A stretch of 64,000 bases of DNA. Origin: Davidsoniella eucalypti. Lineage: Eukaryota; Ascomycota; Sordariomycetes; Microascales; Ceratocystidaceae. Shown here piece after piece: positions 1 through 10,809 of the stretch; positions within the stretch are counted from its first letter, which is position 1, and every line of letters begins with the position of its first letter. The notes under the pieces are model-generated. The model searched no databases. It saw nothing but the letters and a program-made list of their open reading frames with translations, and was not told where the DNA came from. Location of the stretch: contig RMBW01000066.1 in NCBI GenBank assembly GCA_004009845.1, forward strand, positions 62,001-126,000, in the 5' to 3' direction. Position numbers and translations under genes: made by a program.

Positions 1-546
1 CGCTATCGTGCGGATACACCGTGGCCAGCGAATTGTGCGCTGAACAACCGCCAAGTGTGCCAGAGCGCGGGTATAGAATTCCCAGCGGCTCAGCGTCTAC
101 AGGAGGGTTCAGGCCGATATACTGTCCGCCGTTTGGCAGGCTGTACGTCATCTTAGAGTCACGAGCCTGCTGTGTCATGTTGCTATAGTGATTGACAAAA
201 TAGTCCCATTTCATAGGCACAGCCTCGGTGGCCTGCAGCTGTAGAGCAGGTACTTGATAGTCTATCAAACTGCCTTGGTCATCGCCAGCTTCAATCAAGA
301 GAACTGTGTGGTTTGCCTTGGCGAGCTGGGCAGCTACAGTGCCGCCGCCAGGACCGGAGCCGATGACGATATAGTCATATGAGTCTAGTAGATCTGGCGT
401 ACGCTGGATGAGCCGGGGCCCAGGCCTAGATCGGCGTTTTTGTGTTAGTGGGCTTAGAAACGATGTGCTGTGGCGCGTCGAAATATAGCTTACACAGCTG
501 ACGCCGTTACCAGCGTTGATAATATCAGCGTTGATAGGACCTGCAT
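1..546 (-). CDS. Secreted GMC (glucose-methanol-choline) oxidoreductase, 5' part, cut by window edge
   Basis: Flavin-dependent alcohol or sugar oxidoreductase, probably extracellular. Exon 1 is 494-546 and exon 2 runs from 425 off the left edge. The 68-bp intron 426-493 has a GTAAGC donor, an ACTAAC branch site and a TAG acceptor. Joining the exons gives MQVLSTLILSTLVTASA, a clear signal peptide, followed directly by the mature protein. The FAD-binding motif (Y-D-Y-I-V-I-G-S-G-P-G-G-G-T-V-A) and its acidic end (LLIEAGD) follow. Near the edge is the second GMC signature (GTLGGCSAHNSLATVYP). Without splicing the exon 2 frame has no ATG, which supports the intron. Substrate cannot be told from this part; aryl-alcohol oxidases and choline-dehydrogenase-like enzymes share these motifs. 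The aldehyde dehydrogenase 6 kb away could handle an aldehyde product, but that is speculation. Confidence 0.88.
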
Positions 547-2359
547 ATTGGAAAACTAAGTAAAACGACTGTGTACTTCGTGGCAGCAGAAATCGCCAAT
601 ACAGAACAAGTTAGACATAAACTTCCATCTCATATCCCACAGAGAGGACCAGTCTCCTTTATACAAAATCCTCTCAGTATCGTGTTTATTTCCATAGGAG
701 ACTTCCCTAAAATTTCAAGACCGGAAGCTTAAATAGGACAGTATTAGTCGGCCATGGTTGCATTTATCGGCCAATATATCTCCGACTAGCCTGAGCTTTC
801 ACGACGCATTGAGTGGAAGCGAGGAATCCAACTCAGTTCAGCGCTTATATCTACAGATATACGAACCAGCGCTGTTTAGGCGCACATGCGATCTTACACG
901 TGCCAGCTATAAAGCAGGGGAGGGCTCGGCATCCCATGTCTAGCTGGGAAGGGTATACGAAGTGCTATTCTACCAACCTTCTTTACGTTCATAGTGTTAT
1001 TTTGTGATATCATGTGGGACACTTGAGTTACCCTACATTGCTCTCTATTCCTTACTCGTCTCTCTAGTACCATCTGAAGAATTCAAATGCCTGTCTGGCG
1101 ATGGAATCATCCAGGACGCGTGTGTGTATGAATGCGAGCTCATGCTTGCTATCCCATCTTAGCCTGTATTCCGTGTGTAGTGAAGCAAGCCTCAAGTCCC
1201 GAACTTGGCTGTAAACATGAGAAACTTTGGCATTATGAAATCGTCCACATAGCGGTCCGGTACCTACGCTCTTGTTACGTAAAACACGGCCTCATCGCCG
1301 GGCCCCGCGGACTCTAGATGCTGCTAGTTGAGCAAATGAGCAATAAAATCATCAGCCGTTATGTCTAGAATGGCGCGCAGTGTGCGTGTTTACTGCTGAA
1401 ATATATGTACTCGGTAATTAAAAAAGAAATAGATACTGATTGATTGCGAGTTCAGGAACGCCTTCAGCTGATTTATAATGTAACCCTAAATCTACCTATC
1501 TCATACCTGCACAGCAGGTATTAAGCGTTTGCCAAGCCACCTCAAATTAAGACGTCATGTGGTTGATCCTCGCTGGCCTCGCTAGTTTCTGTTGGTTCTC
1601 TAGAAGCCATTGCTATCCTATAACTCACAATAGTGGTACGTGACGAGGAGAATAGAGGGGGTAGGAATAAGTCACATCAAAGTTACCCATATGGTTATAC
1701 CTATCAGGATAAAGATAGAAAGAATGACATATTAGATACAATAAGCTGCTATATTCAGATGTCAACGTACCACCAAAAAGGCTTCAAAATCTCATTTTCT
1801 TACCTACAACTAAATTGTAACAAACATCAATGGTTGTAGAGATGACAGAGATGGCCTAAGAACTTATTTAAGCTATATGTTGTTCTAGGGTTTATCATTT
1901 TGCAAGTTAATATGTCTGATCGTTATGCAAATCTGAATAATTGAAGACGATAGCAGAGACTGCAGATTTCTTTATATAGTAAAGAATAGTAGTGACATAG
2001 CTTCCAAGGTATAATTGCAATGGGGAAGAGACGATAGAAGAGATTTGGTTCCAGAGTTAGACTAACCCTTGGGCTAGTGCACCACATCCTAGGTAGTCAT
2101 TATGTGAATCATCCTAACTAGTATTGCCAATGCCAGCAATGATACAAAACTTGCTGCTTACTTTCTCTTCTCTAGAATGAACATAAACAAAAAGCTACAA
2201 TATAACAGCTGAAAACAACCATAATCACTGCATAGCTATAAGTTAGCATCTAATCACTGGTTATGAACAGCATTTGAGAATATAATCAACCATAAAGATA
2301 TATTTACTAGGAAATTCAAGAACACCACAACAGCTATTCAAAACTAAGTACAAGGCAGG
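547..2359. other. Intergenic stretch, no gene supported
   Basis: Contains only short open frames without recognisable protein character. The first part must include the promoter of the GMC gene on the minus strand. The part after about 1.85 kb is AT-rich and lies downstream of the kinase-like gene. I see no tRNA, repeat array or transposon end. Confidence 0.5.
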
Positions 2360-4951
2360 TTAAAAGCCAACTTCCAATTGTTGATGCCACCTTCCTAGAT
2401 CCACCTTCTTGGGGTGAGCAACAGAACCGAACACACCCTTTCTCTTGGTGGCTGTTGAGGGCCCAACATAACTAGCCCTCTCAAAATCAATAACCATCAA
2501 GTCACCACATTCCTCATTATAGAGTAGATTCTGTAGTCTGATATCCTCATGACTGACACCCAACTCTTGAAGTTTCGCAAGTTGTCGGTCAATGTTCCAC
2601 CCATCAAGGCTACAGAGCCACTTGCCCCCATATGACAACAAAAGCATATGGTTGTTGATCCTGAAATCAACACAGAGATTTTGCTCCATAGCAACATCAC
2701 CAAGACAAACGGGGACAACACTTCCTTGTACATCAACTAGGTGGTTGTACATGCTAGCCTCACGATGAAGCAAGCCAACATTTTGTTCCTCCACTGCCTT
2801 TCCTACCAAGGTATACCCAAATGGGTGAGCAGTAACCTTGACCAAGCAACCAACAGCACCACGAAGACCCAAAACCTCGCAGTCATTATCAAGGTTAGTA
2901 TCAAGCTGGGCCTTGATAGTAGTCAAAAGCTGAGACTGATTGATGGGGTGATGCTGTGTATAATCAAACATGGAGGAATGAAAAGGGGCAATGGGGTGTT
3001 TAGCTTGTAAGTGAAGCTTATAGTTAGGACACTTCTTATCGAGTTGTCGATTGAACTTGAGGCCAAGTAGACAAGCCTGTGTACAATATTCGTCAAGTGG
3101 GGGCCTGGCAACTGGGTCAACGGCGTGTTGTCGCCCAGTTACATTCGAGGATGGGCCTGAGCTGTTACCACCCCTGGACCCTCGAGGATTCGACCGAGAG
3201 GAAGTACTCGGTCTCAAAGCTAGGTTTTGGCGACCAAGGGAATTGTTTGAGGCATATTTAGTTCCAACTTTGGCGAGACCTCTCTGATGTACAACCTTGG
3301 TTTGCTGCGTTGGAGTATCGGCCTGAAGTGACAAAAGCGAAAGCGTCAAGATATGAGCGACCGGTGTCTGCTTTATATCGTCAAGTTGGTTTGTAATTGT
3401 ATCGTCATCAAGCATGGGATCTTCTCTAGAGCGATAAGGAATTCCAGATATGTTGTTTCGAGGAATAGAAAGGTGGTAATAGACCTTGGTGGGATCTAGA
3501 TAATCGATATATAGCAGTATCATAGATTCTCCAGTCATCACATAACCATAACTAACTCCATCAGATTGCATGTAATGAAATAGTTGCGTTATAGCATGGC
3601 TGACCAAGGTGTTTCCTTTGTTATGATCAAACTCTGCCGAAGAGGTAAGATTACATGACAGAGGCGAGCCTGATTGATCCAGCAAAGAGTCGGTAAGTGC
3701 TTCTGAGCTAAGCTTATGGGGCGCCTTGAATTCTGTGACATAGAGCCTCTTGGGAGGTTGACCTTCCAAATTATGGCCGAGACACCGACTGTCAGGATAG
3801 TAAGGTCTTTCTTCGGATTTTGCGGATTTTGCAGCAGGAGCGCCGTCGACAGGAGAGAGGGCAGATCGTTTTCTGCTAGACTCAAGATCGGACTTGGTTT
3901 TGGAACGAGTAGATCGGCGGCATACCGTAGTATCGGGATTGCTGGGCTGTAGTGAAGAAGTGGCAACAGTAGAATTTATACCATGAGATTCCTCAGTGCA
4001 ATCTTGTTCTGGAATTCCCTCTTCATAAGCGCGAATAATTTGTTGTATTCTGTTGTTTGTCGTGTGGGATATTCGGATCTTATCCTGCTTGATACTGGCG
4101 AGCTTGTTGTGTGTATCAATGTCATATGAATCAACCTCTAGATTGAAACCTAGATACGAATTGATAATCTTCGAAGCATATTCCTCAACGGCCCTCTTAG
4201 AGAACACAACAGCCTCTGCTTCGGTAGCTATTGTACTAATGCTTCGTACAGTCCCTTGGCTAGAGACAATTGTGTGAAAACTTTCATCAGGTATAGGTTT
4301 TTGGCCAAATACAGTAACAAGATGGGAAAACATGTCATCATGACACTCTTGAAAATCTGTCCATGGTACAAGTTGACGAGGGTACCATCGATTCTGAACT
4401 GAAGTAGATGTACCAGTTGAGCACAGCTTATCATCCTTAAGCACTTCCAAAGTTTGAAAAATGTGAGAGAAACTGTAGTAAATCAATGGAACAAGTTTAA
4501 GCCCCTGTAGATGTGCTTCGACTGCTTCTCTGGCGATCCGTTCTTCTTCGGTGCGGGCTTCGGCTGCTTCTCTGGCGATCCGTTCTTCTTCGGTGCGGGC
4601 TTCGGCTGCTTCTCTGGCGATCCGTTCTTCTTCGGCGCGTGCTTGGGCTTGTGCAAGTTTTTTGGCGTTTTCTTCATTCTCGAGTCGTTCTTTCTCGATG
4701 CGTGCTTCGGCTGCTTCTCTGGCGAGCCGTTCTTCTTCGGTGCGGGCTTCGGCTGCTTTGATGCGGGCTTCGGCGCGTGCTTCGGCGCGTGCTTCGGCTG
4801 CTTTGATGATTTTGGCGGTTTCCTCGTCGCGCTGCCTTTTATCTTCTCTATACTGTTGCACTTGTTCTTGGAGAGCCTTATTTTGATCAAGTTGGTTTTG
4901 GCTCGGCATTGCTTCGGACTCAGGGGCCGATGATGCTTCCACTTCATCCAT
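2360..4951 (-). CDS. Large coiled-coil protein with C-terminal protein-kinase-like domain
   Basis: Single-exon gene of 863 residues from the ATG at 4951; the open frame extends a little further upstream only through a TTG. Residues about 25-145 form a charged alanine/glutamate/arginine coiled coil built partly of a 14-residue repeat (E-A-R-T-E-E-E-R-I-A-R-E-A-A). The middle part (D-D-K-L-C-S-T-G-T-S then a long polar linker) is typical of a large fungal family of unknown function. The C-terminal 240 residues look kinase-like: a lysine in Y-T-L-V-G-K-A-V, a catalytic loop H-E-D-I-R-L-Q-N-L-L-Y-N, and V-I-D-F-E-R-A where kinases have DFG. The glycine of DFG is replaced by glutamate, which is usual in this fungal family, so activity is uncertain. 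Such kinase-like domains occur in expanded fungal families and in some Crinkler-type proteins. A paralogous fragment lies at 5.6-5.7 kb. Confidence 0.8.
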   Translation of the reverse strand: MDEVEASSAPESEAMPSQNQLDQNKALQEQVQQYREDKRQRDEETAKIIKAAEARAEARAEARIKAAEARTEEERLAREAAEARIEKERLENEENAKKLAQAQARAEEERIAREAAEARTEEERIAREAAEARTEEERIAREAVEAHLQGLKLVPLIYYSFSHIFQTLEVLKDDKLCSTGTSTSVQNRWYPRQLVPWTDFQECHDDMFSHLVTVFGQKPIPDESFHTIVSSQGTVRSISTIATEAEAVVFSKRAVEEYASKIINSYLGFNLEVDSYDIDTHNKLASIKQDKIRISHTTNNRIQQIIRAYEEGIPEQDCTEESHGINSTVATSSLQPSNPDTTVCRRSTRSKTKSDLESSRKRSALSPVDGAPAAKSAKSEERPYYPDSRCLGHNLEGQPPKRLYVTEFKAPHKLSSEALTDSLLDQSGSPLSCNLTSSAEFDHNKGNTLVSHAITQLFHYMQSDGVSYGYVMTGESMILLYIDYLDPTKVYYHLSIPRNNISGIPYRSREDPMLDDDTITNQLDDIKQTPVAHILTLSLLSLQADTPTQQTKVVHQRGLAKVGTKYASNNSLGRQNLALRPSTSSRSNPRGSRGGNSSGPSSNVTGRQHAVDPVARPPLDEYCTQACLLGLKFNRQLDKKCPNYKLHLQAKHPIAPFHSSMFDYTQHHPINQSQLLTTIKAQLDTNLDNDCEVLGLRGAVGCLVKVTAHPFGYTLVGKAVEEQNVGLLHREASMYNHLVDVQGSVVPVCLGDVAMEQNLCVDFRINNHMLLLSYGGKWLCSLDGWNIDRQLAKLQELGVSHEDIRLQNLLYNEECGDLMVIDFERASYVGPSTATKRKGVFGSVAHPKKVDLGRWHQQLEVGF
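4523..4648. repeat. 42-bp tandem repeat inside the kinase-like gene
   Basis: About three tandem copies of a 42-bp unit start at 4523, 4565 and 4607, the last diverging at its end; a related copy recurs near 4707. The unit is a multiple of three and encodes the 14-residue coiled-coil repeat, so unit gain or loss would keep the frame. Confidence 0.9.
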
Positions 4952-5235
4952 GATTGGCAAATCGTTTTGTGAGTAGAGAAAGGGAAGAATAGATGATATG
5001 TAGTTGTAGAAGTGTTGTTGAATGATAGATAGAGAGAAATGAAGATCAAGGAATCAGAAGTGAAAGGTGGTTGATTGTTGTTGTTATTATTGTCCTTGGG
5101 TGACAAGGTTAGGCAGCCACCATGGTGTTAGGCTGGGTTTGAGAAATACCTTTATGGTCATGTGACACGTGCTATATCAAGACAAATTGGATGGAATTAG
5201 ATGGTACAAACAAACCGAGCTACATTAAGTCACAA

Positions 5236-5395
5236 CCATTTTCATGCCAAACTGCTCAAAGTCTTGCTCGCTTAAAGCCCATCCGAATTTTGAAGTAGGT
5301 GGCTAAGATTCCATCACACAGAATAGCTAGTAGCACTCCACAGGCTATAACGACTGCCCATTATGAATCACCCCTAAGCCTGTTAAAAGACCAAC
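5236..5395 (-). repeat. Duplicated segment, copy A (pairs with 5712-5882)
   Basis: This stretch and 5712-5882 share long nearly identical blocks such as CCATTTTCATGCCAAACT and CACACAGAATAGCTAGTAGC in the same order, with substitutions and small indels between. On the minus strand both encode a shared peptide core (VLLAILCDGIL), but copy A is broken by stops. Confidence 0.8.
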
Positions 5396-5621
5396 TTAAC
5401 TTTTAGAAGCATAATGCATCAAGAGTCAAATTACTTTGTGGGATAACTGTACTGGTTGTGCTGGGAATGTAGAAAGGCCCACAACATTCTGACTGTCATA
5501 GGCAAATGTGAAAAACATACTATATGTAGGAGGTTGAGATAACAATAAAAACACGGTAAGTTTTATGCGATTAGGATGGTTGATTTTGATTTGATTATAT
5601 TTAACGTCTACCTAAATCAAC

Positions 5622-5882
5622 AGAGGAATGAAAAGGAGCAATCAGGGATTTAGCTTGTAAGTGAAGCTTATAGTTAGGACACCTCTTATCTAGTCGTCGA
5701 TTGAACTCCCAGCCATTTTCATGCCAAACTACTCAAAGTCATGCTCACTTAAAGCCCATCCCAATTCTGAAGTAGATGGCTGCAAAATTCCGTCACACAG
5801 AATAGCTAGTAGCACTCTACAAGGATCTCTATAACTACTACCCTTATGAATCGCCCCTTCAGCATGATGCTCTGAAAAGAGG
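5622..5882 (-). pseudogene. Broken paralogous fragment of the kinase-like gene family
   Basis: The minus strand of 5622-5706 translates to EFNRRLDKRCPNYKLHLQAK and a following IAPFHSS, matching the kinase-like gene next door (KFNRQLDKKCPNYKLHLQAK at about 2980-3060) with few changes. It is directly joined to copy B of the duplicated segment (5712-5882), whose frame (ILQPSTSELGWALSE) is interrupted by stops before the kinase-like piece. This is a remnant of another family member or of a recombination between copies. It has no start and no intact domain. Confidence 0.75.
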
Positions 5883-6349
5883 AAAATGGCTCGATGAAAT
5901 GAAAACTGCAATGAAGTCATAATATGATGAATATCATCCGGGCTCTGGAGGACTCAACAATATATCAATGGCACCGACCCCATAGTATTCATAGAAGGAA
6001 ACCCTGGATCTCCTGGATAGTAGCAGGATACTTCACCTTGCAATATGGGCCTTATTTCAAAGCTTCAAGAGCTAAAAGTATAAGATTATTTTTATAAGTT
6101 GATTCTACAATTTTTTGGTGGACGAAATTGTGTTCAAGTGTTCGGGGTCGTGTGATCATAGAAAGTTTCCAGACTCGCTTATGAACTACGTTATATGTAT
6201 GTACATATCAGCCAGCATAACTGTAGTTTTGATTATCCTCCATTCAGCAAGTCTTAAACAATAAGGCTTTAATACTTAATATCGGTTGACAAATTACATA
6301 TAGAACCCCAAAAGCTCAGACGAGGCTTAGATATGTAACCCACATACCT

Positions 6350-8047
6350 TTATCCATATCGAACCTGCGCACCATCCTCTCTGAACCAATCTTCTGTCTC
6401 CAAAATTGCCTGTGACGTTGCATAGTTGATAATCGTGCTCTTCATCTTAGTATAGGCATAATAGGCATCCTTGCCGTTCTCACTACCAACACCCGAGTCT
6501 GGCTTAACACCGCCCCAAGCACTGCTTGGATCATTTCGATGATGACTGTTCACCCACACGATACCGGCCTCGATCTTCTGGGTCACGCGGAACGCTTGGG
6601 ATAGATCTTCCGTCCATACCGCAGCACCAAGTCCAAAGTCACTGTCATTAGCTAGAGATATAGCCTCGGCCTCGTCTGAGCAGCCAACTACGACGATGGC
6701 AGGTCCAAAAGCCTCTTCTTTCCAAAGGCGCGTGTTTAGAATACTCTGGCCACGGGTAGATGTGAGGATAGTCGGCGCATAAAAGTAGCCTTTACCAAAG
6801 TCAGTGCCGTCTAGAGAGCTCGTATTGGTTAGTCGAGAGCCTCCACAGAGGGCCTGGGCATTACCGCTAGACACAGACTCATCGACGAGTTCAATGATCT
6901 TGTCCAACTGTCGCTGGCTGATCACGGGGCCCATCATCGACATGATGTTCTTCGGGGATCCCATGCGCTTCTCGATCGATGATACCTTGGCATGAAGTTT
7001 CTTAGTGAACTCATCGACTATGGAGTTTTCAACGATGATACGTGTCGCCGCAACACAGGTCTGGCCACTAGCAATAAAAGATCCAAACACAACCCCGTTC
7101 ACGGCAGCGTCAATGTTGGCCTTTTCTAATAAAACAACGGGTGCCTTTCCGCCTAGTTCTGCCGTGAACTTGGCTAGTCCCTGGCCAGTCAAGGCGCCAA
7201 TCGCTCTGCCGGCCGCTGTACCGCCCGTAACATCGACTTTACGGACAAGAGGATGCTCGCAAAGAGCCTTTCCCGTCGTCGCGCCGTATCCAGGCAAGAC
7301 ACTGAAGGCACCATCGGGAAGCCCGGCCTCCTTTAACAGTCGTCCGAGCACCAGTGATGTTGTAGGTGTGAGCTCACTAGGTTTGAGAATTACACTGTTG
7401 CCTGCAGCCAACGCCGGAGCAAGCTTTTTGACGGCGATGAGAAGAGGGTGGTTGAACGGCGTGATGAGCACAACAACGCCCAGCGGCACTCGGTCAACCC
7501 AGTTGTGAAGAGCGCCTGTCGTCGGCAAAACTGAACGTTCCTCCGTACGCAGGAGAGCGGCATAGTACTGGAACCACTTTACGAGACTAGGAACCTGAGC
7601 TTTCATCTCGCGGATTGCACGCCCGGTCTGTGCTACCTCCATGTCGATCAACATCTCAAGATTGGCTGTTAAATGCGCAGCGGCGCGATCTAGAACTGAG
7701 GCCCTATCGTGTCGGCTGGCTCTAGACCAGACACCAGATTTGAAGGTTGCTTGAGCTGCTTCTATGGCCTCTTCTACATCCTGGGCATTTGCAGATTGCA
7801 CACTAGTGCTTGTGTCAGAACTCGAGACCCTTGGTTTAACGCAGTGTAGATACAGATAGATGCAATACTTACTAGTCAATAATGTTGCCGGTGGCAGGAT
7901 CTTCAACTGGAATGCTGTAGGCGATGTCAAGTATTAGTGTGTTCTGGTTTTTGATGTTTTCAAACATAACTCAACTCACATTTCACCTCGTCCCGGCTTC
8001 TCAGTGCCAGCGACCCAAAGAGGTCTCACATTCTGTTGCGAGGCCAT
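6350..8047 (-). CDS. NAD(P)+-dependent aldehyde dehydrogenase (benzaldehyde/vanillin dehydrogenase-like)
   Basis: Oxidises an aldehyde to the acid. Proposed exons: 8047-7980, 7914-7873, 7808-6350, with introns of 65 and 64 bp. Product 522 residues, normal for the family. Exon 1 starts MASQQNVRPLWVAG and exon 2 supplies IPVEDPATGNIID, the usual first beta strands. The longest unspliced frame instead begins with nonsense inside intron sequence, so the three-exon model is preferred. Visible family residues: the asparagine in ITPFNHP, KPSE for cofactor binding, the general-base glutamate in AELGGKAP, the catalytic cysteine in SGQTCVAATR, and E-E-A-F-G-P near the C-terminus. The tyrosine/proline-rich start and the overall pattern resemble salicylaldehyde/vanillin-type dehydrogenases. 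No targeting signal, so probably cytosolic. Divergent from RRP7. The exact acceptor of exon 3 is the least certain point. Confidence 0.9.
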
Positions 8048-8639
8048 TATATTGTGGTATAGTGGACTTTGAATTTGTATGAGATGCAAAGTGCTATGTT
8101 GACCGAAATAAAGGCATATGAGCAACGTCTGATATGTCTATCTCAATAACAAGATAAACTCCGGACTCAAACTTGCAGCACGAAGACCGGCGGATTCCGA
8201 TTCGTATGCCAAAATCCAGTCTAGGTTCACTAAGTCCACTTCCTTGCATCTACCTCTTCTTTTCTCTATGATGCAGGCCGATAAGCTTCGTGTTACAATC
8301 GCTGATCACACGCTATTGCCAATAACAGTAGGTGCATAACTAGTATTAATTCAGCTCTCGACGTTATATCCGCGTTATTTATACGTATCAGTATTAACCT
8401 ATTCGTATCCAAGTGTCTATTAATAGGGTTAGGGTATTTCAAAGACTAGAAGTGGGGTCGTCAAAGTCAGATCCTACGGCTTAGTAACCGTAATTTTTGA
8501 CTCACCGCCCGCGGAATTCTGCCCAATTTTTTTTTCTTGGTTATCAAGTATATCACCGCCGATAGTTTGTGATAAATGCGACCCGAAGCAAACCACCTAT
8601 TCCGAAAAGCCCCCAACTCATTCTAGAAGACTAGACACA
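8048..8639. promoter_or_regulatory. Divergent promoter region between aldehyde dehydrogenase and RRP7
   Basis: A 592-bp spacer between two start codons facing away from each other. It has a T-rich tract near 8525 and a TTAGGG-like motif near 8427. No specific factor site can be assigned with confidence. Confidence 0.45.
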
Positions 8640-9593
8640 ATGGCACCATCTCCATATGAGCCCAAAGGGGCCGAAGAAAACTTCACTCGTTTTCTGATTT
8701 CCATGCCACCGATGCCCTCCTTCCCCGTCTCCGCCACTCACGAAATGCGTGTACGACGAAATGCACCCAAATTTCCAACAGAAAACGACTCGCGCAGTAT
8801 ATTCATCAAGAACATTCCCGTTGACAGCACAGATGCTCACTTTAGAGCACTATTTTCTAAGCTTGTCGGCCCAGGATGCTTCGAATCCATCTCATTCCGC
8901 GACGAAAACGACACGGAGCTCGAGCTCGATCCCGCACAGGCAAAGAAAATCGCTAGCTTCAACAAGAAGCGCAAGCGTGGCGCCGCCGAGGAAGAGGATG
9001 AAGCTGCCGAGGAAGAACAGTCCAAGTTACCCGAGCTGTGGTCTCGGAAACTACACCAAAGCAGCTCGGCAGCTGTTGTGTTACTTGCCGACGAGTACAA
9101 TGTACGATTAGCACTCAAGAAGATGGCCAAGACACATAATGGCAAAACCTTGGTGGAATGGGGTGACGGTGTGCCTCTAGCAATAGAGCCGTTAGGTCCG
9201 ATCTGGGTTATGGAGCATCTACAACTAGCACGACCAGACAAGGAAGAGATTCAAGCCTCTGTACACGCCTTCTTTAACGTCTTCAATCGGAAGGAGAAGG
9301 AGGCCGTCGAGATGGCTAAGCGCATGCGCAACGAGCCCGATGAGGACGGCTTCGTCACAGTCACTCGGGGCAGCAGAGCGGCGCCAGCAACCAGATCAGA
9401 GGCTGAAGCAGCACGTGACCGCATGCTAGAGAAGGCGGCGAAGAAGAAGGAGGATATGGTGGGCTTCTACCGCTTCCAAGTGCGCGAACGCCGCAAAGCC
9501 GAACAACAGGCGCTTATCAAGCGGTTTGAAAACGACCGGAGACGTGTTGAGGCGCTCAAGGAAAAGAGAGGAAAGTTCAAGCCTGAGGCTTGA
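8640..9593 (+). CDS. RRP7: Ribosomal RNA-processing protein 7 (Rrp7)
   Basis: Nucleolar protein needed for 18S rRNA maturation and 40S subunit assembly, working with the UTP-C/casein-kinase part of the small-subunit processome (family knowledge). 317 residues, one exon, ATG in an ACACAATGG context. An RRM-like N-terminal domain (SIFIKNIPVDSTDAHFRALF at about 57-76) is followed by an acidic/basic insertion (KKRKRGAAEEEDEAAEEEQ) and the rest of the fold. The C-terminal Rrp7 domain is clear: DEDGFVTVTR, then DMVGFYRFQVRERRKAEQ, LIKRFENDRRRVEALKEKRG and a final FKP. The length fits fungal orthologues. Nothing looks damaged. Confidence 0.95.
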   Translation: MAPSPYEPKGAEENFTRFLISMPPMPSFPVSATHEMRVRRNAPKFPTENDSRSIFIKNIPVDSTDAHFRALFSKLVGPGCFESISFRDENDTELELDPAQAKKIASFNKKRKRGAAEEEDEAAEEEQSKLPELWSRKLHQSSSAAVVLLADEYNVRLALKKMAKTHNGKTLVEWGDGVPLAIEPLGPIWVMEHLQLARPDKEEIQASVHAFFNVFNRKEKEAVEMAKRMRNEPDEDGFVTVTRGSRAAPATRSEAEAARDRMLEKAAKKKEDMVGFYRFQVRERRKAEQQALIKRFENDRRRVEALKEKRGKFKPEA

Positions 9594-10809
9594 AAGGAGG
9601 AAGAAAAGGATAGTCGATACCGGGAACGAAGTAAAAAAGCCGACTCTCAAAAGGGAGACTAAGACTACAGGTCATCTCCAGTTCTATATCTACACTATGC
9701 TGATGGCTGCCAAAGGGCGCCCATACCCAGTCAGCATCATGTCGTTAATAATGTAAGCATATCCCTCGAAACATACCCACGAACTTTAAACTACCATCCA
9801 TATATCTGTCCGGTTATATCCTTCATGTGATGACGTCCGCGGGGCCATCTTAGCTTCGAGGGACAACTGCCTTGACCAGCAGATCTGACCTTTGGATTGA
9901 ATGCTGCCAAACACCGCGTTACCAATATCTTCTCAACCTCTGATGATGTGATTATAATTCGAATGACGATTACGGTCCAGAAACAAAGAGCTGCTTTGTA
10001 GCACATGGAGATTATACTAACAACAAGAAGCCAACCCCTGTAGACTATATCACATATATCGAATGCCAGTCAGGAAACAAAGGCAACTTATATCTTATTA
10101 TATTACAGGCCAAAATCTTTATTGCATTTCTACCCGCCCGATGACGCGGTATAAGGGAGTTCCATTCTAGCCCAATGGATAGACAGGGATATATTTTCCT
10201 TTAAAAAAAAAAATTCGAATATCGTGAATTGCACGACAAGTCGTCTTTGGACGCAAAAGCAAGATGTTATAATTTTGGGTTTCATATCATGTGATTGATA
10301 TGTCTAGGATTACAACCAAAATGTGTATGGACTTGATATTTTTTTTATATATTTTTTATTATTATTCATTTTGGTCTTGATCTACATATGTATATATACT
10401 TAGTGGCACAATCCCAGAACGCTAAGATACACTTCTAATTACACTAGTGATTAATAGCAGTTTATGATGTTTAGACATATATAGCCCCAAGTAGACATCG
10501 TCATCAAGAACTAAATTATAATATAGAATGCGAGTCAACTCTTATGCCATATGTATCATGTGCATACTTGATTGACTTTTAGAATTTGCCATTGTTTAGG
10601 CCACGTGACAGCTACTTCTTTTTTTTTTTTTTTTTTAATTCATTTATCTTATGGAGCTATAGAGCTATGAAGATTACAGCTACTTCTTATTTCAATGTTT
10701 ATGAATGTGGAAAAAAATTGTCCCTACATATACTATTCCGTCGATGGAATTTCTCAGTCGTTGTGTTTTGGCCTTTATCACTTCGTTTTTTTTTCATACG
10801 CCTCCAAAC
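9594..10809. other. Intergenic stretch, no gene supported
   Basis: AT-rich sequence with a poly-T tract of 18 at 10619-10636. The 13-bp sequence ACAGCTACTTCTT occurs at 10608-10620 and again at 10676-10688. No coding frame of substance. Confidence 0.5.

Larger units (their letters stand above)
4952..6349. other. Intergenic region with degenerate duplicated segments
   Basis: No intact gene. It contains the promoter of the kinase-like gene and two related segments of about 160 bp (5236-5395 and 5712-5882), described separately. The rest up to 6349 is AT-rich and lies downstream of the aldehyde dehydrogenase gene. Confidence 0.6.

Noticed and set aside
4483..5106. Long lysine/proline-rich minus-strand frame overlapping the coiled-coil region of the kinase-like gene, and plus-strand phenylalanine/glycine-rich frames there.
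   Set aside because: They are shadows of the 42-bp coding repeat read in other frames; their composition comes from the repeat.
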